Source: a virus
IMG/VR virus record: IMGVR_UViG_3300025401_000095
Coordinates: 1 to 25,155 of that record
Reading direction: 5' to 3' (one strand)
Length of the DNA: 25,155 nt
The position numbers were made by a program, and so were the translations under genes. Under the pieces are notes generated by a model. That model saw only the letters and a program-made list of their open reading frames with translations. It searched no databases and was not told where the DNA came from. This document shows positions 20,799 through 25,155 of this stretch, in pieces. Numbering within the stretch: the stretch's first letter is position 1; each line of letters begins with the position of its first letter.

Positions 20799-21794
20799 TT
20801 AACGTCGATGCACGATAGGGCGAGCTTGACCGCGGAGCTGTGCCATCTTGGCGATGGACATCTCATACGTCTCATTCTCGTCCTCTTCGGCCTCATCCAA
20901 TTGCCGTCCACCGGCCACCGGAATCGACCGAACTGACGCCTTGCGCTGCTCTTTGTCGGCTCGACGCTGCGGATCAGCAGCTGGCGCACTCGGTCGGCCT
21001 CGCAATGCCCGCGCTTCTTCGCCAACCTGGCGGAGTCGCTCCTTGAAGTCCATGTCCGGGTTGGCCTGCGCTAACTGCGAGTCCTTCCAGACCATGTATT
21101 CCTTCAAGCGGGGATCCGATAGCTCTGCCGAATATTCCTTGTCAAACCAATTAACAGCTTCGCGAAACGTCAACCGACCATCAACGCGCTCGTCCACAAG
21201 TCTCGCAACGTCCGCCGTGGCGGATGGTCGCTCAATGGCCTGTGCCAACTCGTCAATCGCCTCTTGCTCACCCATAATCGCGCGGTTGAGCAGTTCGCGC
21301 ACGCGGCCTCGATCCGCGCCCGCCGACTCGTCCCTGTGGGATGGAGTGGCGCTGAGGTTATTTTTAACAAGTTCCTTGGCCGAACGCAAGTATTCGTCAG
21401 CCGCGGACACCTTTGACGCGTTCTCACGCAGCTGCTGGAGCGTCAGCCACCGCTCCTGACCGTTGACGATCAGGCGGTAGTAGGTCTCGCCGTTGGTGAC
21501 ACGGACGTCGTCAGCGCCGGCAGCGCGGGCTTCGTCCAAATCGCGGTCCTGCTGCTCGGCTTCGGCCACAATCGTGCCGTCATCCTGCTCAGTCTCGCGT
21601 TCGCGGCGCGGGCCCTGCTCGGTCCACGCCTCGTCTTCCAGATCTTCCATGCCGTCAGCCGACTTTTTCTCGTCAGCCTGGTTGGCGATGGCGTTGAGAC
21701 GTTCCAAGCGCTCGTCGTTGCGCTGTTTGTTGGCAGCTCGAGCTTCGGCCTCACGCTTGGCGCGGGCTTCTTCATCGGTCATTTGTTCAGCCAT
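20799..21794 (-). CDS. scaffolding-type protein
   Basis: A 331-residue, highly charged, mostly helical protein with no membrane segments, between portal and capsid genes as in P22. The N-terminal 110 residues are Glu/Asp/Arg-rich (EEARAKREAEARAANKQRND, then a strongly acidic middle). A small beta patch (NGETYYRLIVNGQERWLTLQ) is followed by long helices (RELLNRAIMGEQEAIDELAQ). The end is basic (RGQARPIVHRR), comparable in charge with the coat-binding tail of scaffolds. Scaffolds diverge quickly, so the call rests on position, charge and helix content. It overlaps the upstream stop by TAATG. Confidence 0.75.
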   Translation of the reverse strand: MAEQMTDEEARAKREAEARAANKQRNDERLERLNAIANQADEKKSADGMEDLEDEAWTEQGPRRERETEQDDGTIVAEAEQQDRDLDEARAAGADDVRVTNGETYYRLIVNGQERWLTLQQLRENASKVSAADEYLRSAKELVKNNLSATPSHRDESAGADRGRVRELLNRAIMGEQEAIDELAQAIERPSATADVARLVDERVDGRLTFREAVNWFDKEYSAELSDPRLKEYMVWKDSQLAQANPDMDFKERLRQVGEEARALRGRPSAPAADPQRRADKEQRKASVRSIPVAGGRQLDEAEEDENETYEMSIAKMAQLRGQARPIVHRR

Positions 21795-22081
21795 TATTCA
21801 TCCTCCTTCAGCATTTCCAACGATTGACGCCCCATGTCCACGGCATGGCCTAGCCATTGCGTGAAATTGCGCGCCCAGTAGATCCGACTGCGAATCTCGC
21901 GAATCTGGCGGTCCTCAAGGACGCCGACACCCGAAATTAGCTCCTCAATGGCCGTCTGCTCGTCGTGTTTGGCCTTTTGGAGCAGGTAATCACCGATATC
22001 GGACGTCAAAAAGTCCTCAACCTGCTTCCCAAAAACCGCTGTACGGACCAGCGGCTCGTCTGGATCAATGTGCCTCCCCAT
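21794..22081 (-). CDS. small helical protein between portal and scaffold
   Basis: A 95-residue protein with three likely helices: an N-terminal part (TAVFGKQVEDFLTSDIGDYL), a second with AKHDEQTAIEELISG, and a third with RQIREIRSRIYWARNFTQWL ending in a Met/Glu-rich tail. The layout (Asp-x-x-x-Tyr-Leu, Ala-rich middle, Gln/Arg-Ile repeats, Trp-Leu) matches a small protein often seen between portal and scaffold in short-tailed phages. Function unknown, perhaps in procapsid assembly. AAGGGG upstream of the ATG is a plausible ribosome site. Confidence 0.7.
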   Translation of the reverse strand: MGRHIDPDEPLVRTAVFGKQVEDFLTSDIGDYLLQKAKHDEQTAIEELISGVGVLEDRQIREIRSRIYWARNFTQWLGHAVDMGRQSLEMLKEDE

Positions 22082-22092
22082 TTATGCCCCTT

Positions 22093-24195
22093 TTATGCAG
22101 GTTTCTGCATATTTTGCGGTTGTGCAGCCGCCTGTTGCGCCTGCAACTGCGCCTGATGCTCGGCCTGATCCTTGGCGGCCAGATGGCCGGCGTACAGCTT
22201 GATGTTCTCGTGCTGATCTTCTTTGTCGGCCAGCAGCAGCTTGACGATGTTGGACTGAGTCGCCGTCTCGCGCTTGACCGCATTGGCCTCGGACTTGTCC
22301 CGACGCTCTATCATGAGCTGCTGCAACTTCATCTGAAGCTGCTTGAGCTGCATTGCCTGCGCTGCCTTCTCAGGATCGTTGCCCATGCTGAACCGCTCTC
22401 CGTCACTGTAACCCGACAGCGCCATGACTTCCTTGAACACTTCCTCAAGGTTGACGCCCGGCGGCGGCTTCAGGCTGATCTTGGCAAATGCCATGATGCC
22501 GGACAGGAACTTCTGCATCTTGGTCACCGGGTCGGTGTTGCCCATGCCGACGTTGACGTTGACCGTCATCTCGCGCTCAAGCATATCGTCGGTGACCTTG
22601 TCCATGCCGAACTTCTGGAACTGCTTGGACTTCTTGCCGGCGATCTCCAAGACCGTATGATCGGTTTCGTAATGCTGCTCGAGCAGCACCAGTTGGCGCA
22701 GGACGGGCGCGATGAACGTCTCGCAGTACGTCATCAGCATGTAGTCGGTCAGTAGGTTGGCGGGCGCCTGAAGCAGCGTCATCGCCCTGGCAGGTTCGCG
22801 CGGGCTGCGCTGGGTGCTGACGGATGCGGCGCTGAAGTTGCCCACCAGCTCGTCAAAGTTGGCGTTGTTCCGATCTTCTTCAGCGTAGGCCGATGCGGTT
22901 ATGTCGGGCCAAGTGTTTTCCACAACGTCGGTCGCGGGGTCGTCCATGAGAACGACGCGTCCCGGTACGTTCCGGACAAGGGCGGGAAGGTCGACGTTTT
23001 TACCACGCTTGGCAAAATAACCTTTGTTGAGTACGAATTTAACATTGTCGAGACGGCTGTTCTTAATTTCGTTGATTTCATCCTGCAGCCCCTTCACCAT
23101 TTGCGGGATCGTTGACGGTATCGGTCGGTGCGTTTCCACGTTGGCGACGCCGAACACGTACGGGCGCTTGCCGTGAAACACGGTGGCATCCAAAGGCTCC
23201 GGATCGGTCAGCATCTTGTCGCTGTTGAGCGTCCAGAATTGGTAGTCGGTGCCGTTCCAACGATGGATATGGCGATGCACCCAAACGATGTCGTAATCGC
23301 TGATCGTGCGACGCTCCATGTGGGGATCCTGAGCGACGCCCGTACGCGCTCGACGGGTGCTGTCATCGGTCATCGGCGAGATCAAGGCGCTGTCGGGGTA
23401 CTTTTTCCACTGGCGCCCCTTCGGATCGGGACGCTCCATGCGCTGCTTCACGTCCACCGCGTACATCGGGATGATGTGGATGATGTACGGGCTGCTGTTG
23501 ACCGGGTCGGTCCAGTTGGCAGACGGGTCGAACCGGAAATTCTCAATCGGGATGAGGTCAATGCACGGCTTATCGTCCGACCGAATCAGCTTGCCCTTGG
23601 CATCCTTCCGCATGGCATAGCGCCAGTGGACGTGAGCCACGCACGCGCCTTGAACCTGCGCGTCCTGTAGACCGCCCATGCACACCTGAAACCACGGGAT
23701 CGACTTGGTAAGCCGATACTGGATCAGCTGCTGCATGACGTCAGCCGATACGCGCTCCACCTCGTCGTTGCCGTTGACCGGCGTGACCGAGATGCGGTCG
23801 AGGTTGCTGAAAAATGCCGCTGCCGCAGCCGCTTCGTTCTTGCGGATGATCGCCCTGGTCTTGGGGACGAATATGTTGGACCGCTTACGGAATATCTCGC
23901 TGTTGTATTTCGAGTCCGACGGGTGCGTGTTGTTGAACGCCTTAATGGAGTTGTCCCAGGCGCCGCGGTAGTTCGTGTCAACGAATGACGTGCTGAACCG
24001 ATACGCGTCTTGCGCCCGACGCTTCCAGTTCGGTTGCTCAGGGTCAAAATCGTCGTACTGATCCTCGGGACTGACTTGCTCGGGCATGATGCCTTCGCCG
24101 TCCTGCTCGTTCGCCATGTAGTCAAGATGCACGTCACCCGCCGGCGGGTCTTTGATGCTCGGCGGTTGCGGACGCCACTGGGTGCTGTCGGTCAT
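22093..24195 (-). CDS. portal protein, P22-like
   Basis: A 700-residue protein, close to the 725 of P22 gp1. It forms the dodecameric ring at one head vertex through which DNA is packaged and to which the tail attaches. Features: an acidic N-terminus, WKRRAQDAYRFSTSFVDTN (57-75), then FVPKTRAIIRKNEAAAAAAF, a wing region with IDLIPIENFRFDPSANW, DYDIVWVHRHIHRWNG, clip/stem-type helices (VKGLQDEINEIKNSRLDNVK), and a Gln/Ala/Lys-rich C-terminal helix (LKQLQMKLQQLMIERRDKSE and on to the end), like the P22 barrel. ATG overlaps the preceding stop (ATGA). Confidence 0.88.
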   Translation of the reverse strand: MTDSTQWRPQPPSIKDPPAGDVHLDYMANEQDGEGIMPEQVSPEDQYDDFDPEQPNWKRRAQDAYRFSTSFVDTNYRGAWDNSIKAFNNTHPSDSKYNSEIFRKRSNIFVPKTRAIIRKNEAAAAAAFFSNLDRISVTPVNGNDEVERVSADVMQQLIQYRLTKSIPWFQVCMGGLQDAQVQGACVAHVHWRYAMRKDAKGKLIRSDDKPCIDLIPIENFRFDPSANWTDPVNSSPYIIHIIPMYAVDVKQRMERPDPKGRQWKKYPDSALISPMTDDSTRRARTGVAQDPHMERRTISDYDIVWVHRHIHRWNGTDYQFWTLNSDKMLTDPEPLDATVFHGKRPYVFGVANVETHRPIPSTIPQMVKGLQDEINEIKNSRLDNVKFVLNKGYFAKRGKNVDLPALVRNVPGRVVLMDDPATDVVENTWPDITASAYAEEDRNNANFDELVGNFSAASVSTQRSPREPARAMTLLQAPANLLTDYMLMTYCETFIAPVLRQLVLLEQHYETDHTVLEIAGKKSKQFQKFGMDKVTDDMLEREMTVNVNVGMGNTDPVTKMQKFLSGIMAFAKISLKPPPGVNLEEVFKEVMALSGYSDGERFSMGNDPEKAAQAMQLKQLQMKLQQLMIERRDKSEANAVKRETATQSNIVKLLLADKEDQHENIKLYAGHLAAKDQAEHQAQLQAQQAAAQPQNMQKPA

Positions 24196-24572
24196 GTGAA
24201 GTTGCTCGTTTGTTTATAGCGCCATGCTTTAGGCACCTGTGGCTCCCGACCGTCCCATGCCCCGCGCGGTAAATCGAACGCTTCGAGCAGCTCGCCGCCG
24301 AAACGTATGCAGGATTCGCGGATCTCGTCCGGCGTCCCCAGTTTGTTCTTCGGGAGGAGGCTGCTGAACCCTTCCTTGCCCAATGTGTTGGCGACCGCAC
24401 CCGCGATGGCAAGGTGTCGCACGACGATGCCACCGCCTTGGAAGCCGATGACCCACGGGTGATTCGGATACGCCTTGTTGAGCGCGTCGCCCACCTTTTG
24501 GGCCAGCTCGAGCTGCGTCAGTTCTTCGGGGTCGCCCGCCTCAAGGACGGTGTTGAAGTCGGCGTGGATCAT
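24192..24572 (-). CDS. small unknown protein upstream of the portal
   Basis: A 126-residue globular-looking protein with no recognised motif. It begins HADFNTVLEAGDPEELTQLE, then a helix (LAQKVGDALNKAYPNHPWV), a Gly-rich segment (IGFQGGGIVVRHLAIAGAVA), and a charged helix (TPDEIRESCIRFGGELLEAF). AAGGA upstream of the ATG is a good ribosome site, and the stop overlaps the portal ATG. The conserved-looking Gly-Gly-Gly-Ile-Val-Val and helices suggest a folded protein rather than a spurious frame. It may assist packaging or head assembly. Confidence 0.7.
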   Translation of the reverse strand: MIHADFNTVLEAGDPEELTQLELAQKVGDALNKAYPNHPWVIGFQGGGIVVRHLAIAGAVANTLGKEGFSSLLPKNKLGTPDEIRESCIRFGGELLEAFDLPRGAWDGREPQVPKAWRYKQTSNFT

Positions 24573-24581
24573 GGGGTGTCC

Positions 24582-25155
24582 TTAGTTCGGAACGTCTGCC
24601 GCTGCGCGACTCAATTCGTACCAATATGTTCCATTGCACTTAAACGTGATTGAGCGATTGTTGCCCGTGGCTGGTGACGTCCACGTAGACATTTTGTAAT
24701 TGCCGCCCCACGTAATAGCGCCTAGAGCGCCGCCCGATGTATTAAGAATGGTGATGTTAATAATTTCGCCATCGTAACTATTTGTCGGACTGCTAATTGT
24801 AAACCCAGTGCCGTTTGTTGCCGTGATGTCAAAAGAATTACCCAGCGAAGCGTCAATTGTGACTGTTGTCCCGTATACCGGAGCGGTTCTAACTAATTGC
24901 ACCGCAGCGCCAAAATTCCATCTGCCCAATGGAAAATTGCCATTGCCAGAAGTAAAGCCGATTTGCAACGTGTTGTTTGTTGCCATCTTTAGCACTTGCC
25001 GCTGCGTGCCGCCATTGTCTACGGCAACCAATGGAATGTTGTTCAGCAGCGTCAAGTTACCGGTGTTGAGCTGCACATTAGCGTCTGCTCCAATCCAGAT
25101 CGTTTGTGATCCGCTATCGGAAATCCACGTTGCCAATGAACCGCCTACAAAACGA
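24582..25155 (-). CDS. tail/fibre-type virion protein, cut by the right edge
   Basis: The frame stays open to the right edge; the first possible start (TTG at 25136) lacks convincing support and the sequence before it (RFVGGSLATW) looks like coding protein, so the N-terminus probably lies outside. The visible part, about 190 residues, is Thr/Ser/Asn/Gly-rich: LNTGNLTLLNNIPLVAVDNG, FTSGNGNFPLGRWNFG, then a C-terminal beta module with YDGEIINITILNTSGGALGA, ITWGGNYKMSTW and FKCNGTYWYELSRA. That module resembles the end of the fibre protein at 4078-4857. Its place upstream of the portal is unusual for a fibre gene. Confidence 0.65.
   Translation of the reverse strand, partial: RFVGGSLATWISDSGSQTIWIGADANVQLNTGNLTLLNNIPLVAVDNGGTQRQVLKMATNNTLQIGFTSGNGNFPLGRWNFGAAVQLVRTAPVYGTTVTIDASLGNSFDITATNGTGFTISSPTNSYDGEIINITILNTSGGALGAITWGGNYKMSTWTSPATGNNRSITFKCNGTYWYELSRAAADVPN

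Noticed and set aside
20773-20800. Plus-strand hairpin followed by five T, like a terminator
   Set aside because: The stem is only 5 base pairs with a 9-base loop, and no plus-strand gene precedes it; it was considered instead as part of the capsid leader structure.

Overview
The window is a stretch of a double-stranded DNA tailed-phage (or prophage) genome with a short, P22-type (podovirus) tail. Almost everything is transcribed from the minus strand as one tightly packed late operon, read from right to left. Start and stop codons are mostly joined (ATGA, TGATG, TAATG, GTGA overlaps). The host is probably a Gram-negative proteobacterium: base composition is moderately GC-rich, there is a T4-type lysozyme with no export signal plus small holin candidates, and one gene carries a heptosyltransferase-family domain. 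Host identity is inference.

Head module (about 25155 to 17634): a tail/fibre-type protein cut by the right edge, a small unknown protein, a P22-like portal, a small helical protein, a scaffolding-type protein, the major capsid protein, a decoration-type protein, two related small proteins sharing one motif, a 132-residue protein and a 59-residue protein. A strong intrinsic terminator (17581-17608) follows. The terminase genes are not here and should lie beyond the right edge.

Tail and ejection module (about 17569 to 3608): a glycine-rich adhesin, a small companion protein, a methyltransferase-glycosyltransferase fusion, a gp4-like tail adaptor, a gp10-like DNA stabilisation protein, a short fibre/tip protein, a cupin-SET fusion, three ejection-type proteins, a PurD-like ATP-grasp enzyme, and two more tail/fibre proteins. 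The three enzymes sit among virion genes and are the most unusual content of the window.

Lysis and end-of-operon module (about 3598 to 328): a 26-residue membrane peptide, a holin candidate with two adjacent starts, a GH24 endolysin, a small HExxH metallopeptidase-like protein, a calcineurin-like phosphoesterase with two altered metal ligands, a small protein running into a DUF3310 gene, a second holin-like membrane protein, two small proteins and a 40-residue membrane peptide. On the left edge two small plus-strand genes converge on this operon and overlap its last gene by 20 bases.

No gap exceeds 300 bases. I saw no tRNA, CRISPR array, insertion sequence or attachment site. The best candidate for an undescribed system is the set of three modification-type enzymes (methyltransferase-GT9, cupin-SET, PurD-like ATP-grasp) embedded in the tail module; a role in modifying tail proteins or the cell surface is a hypothesis only.
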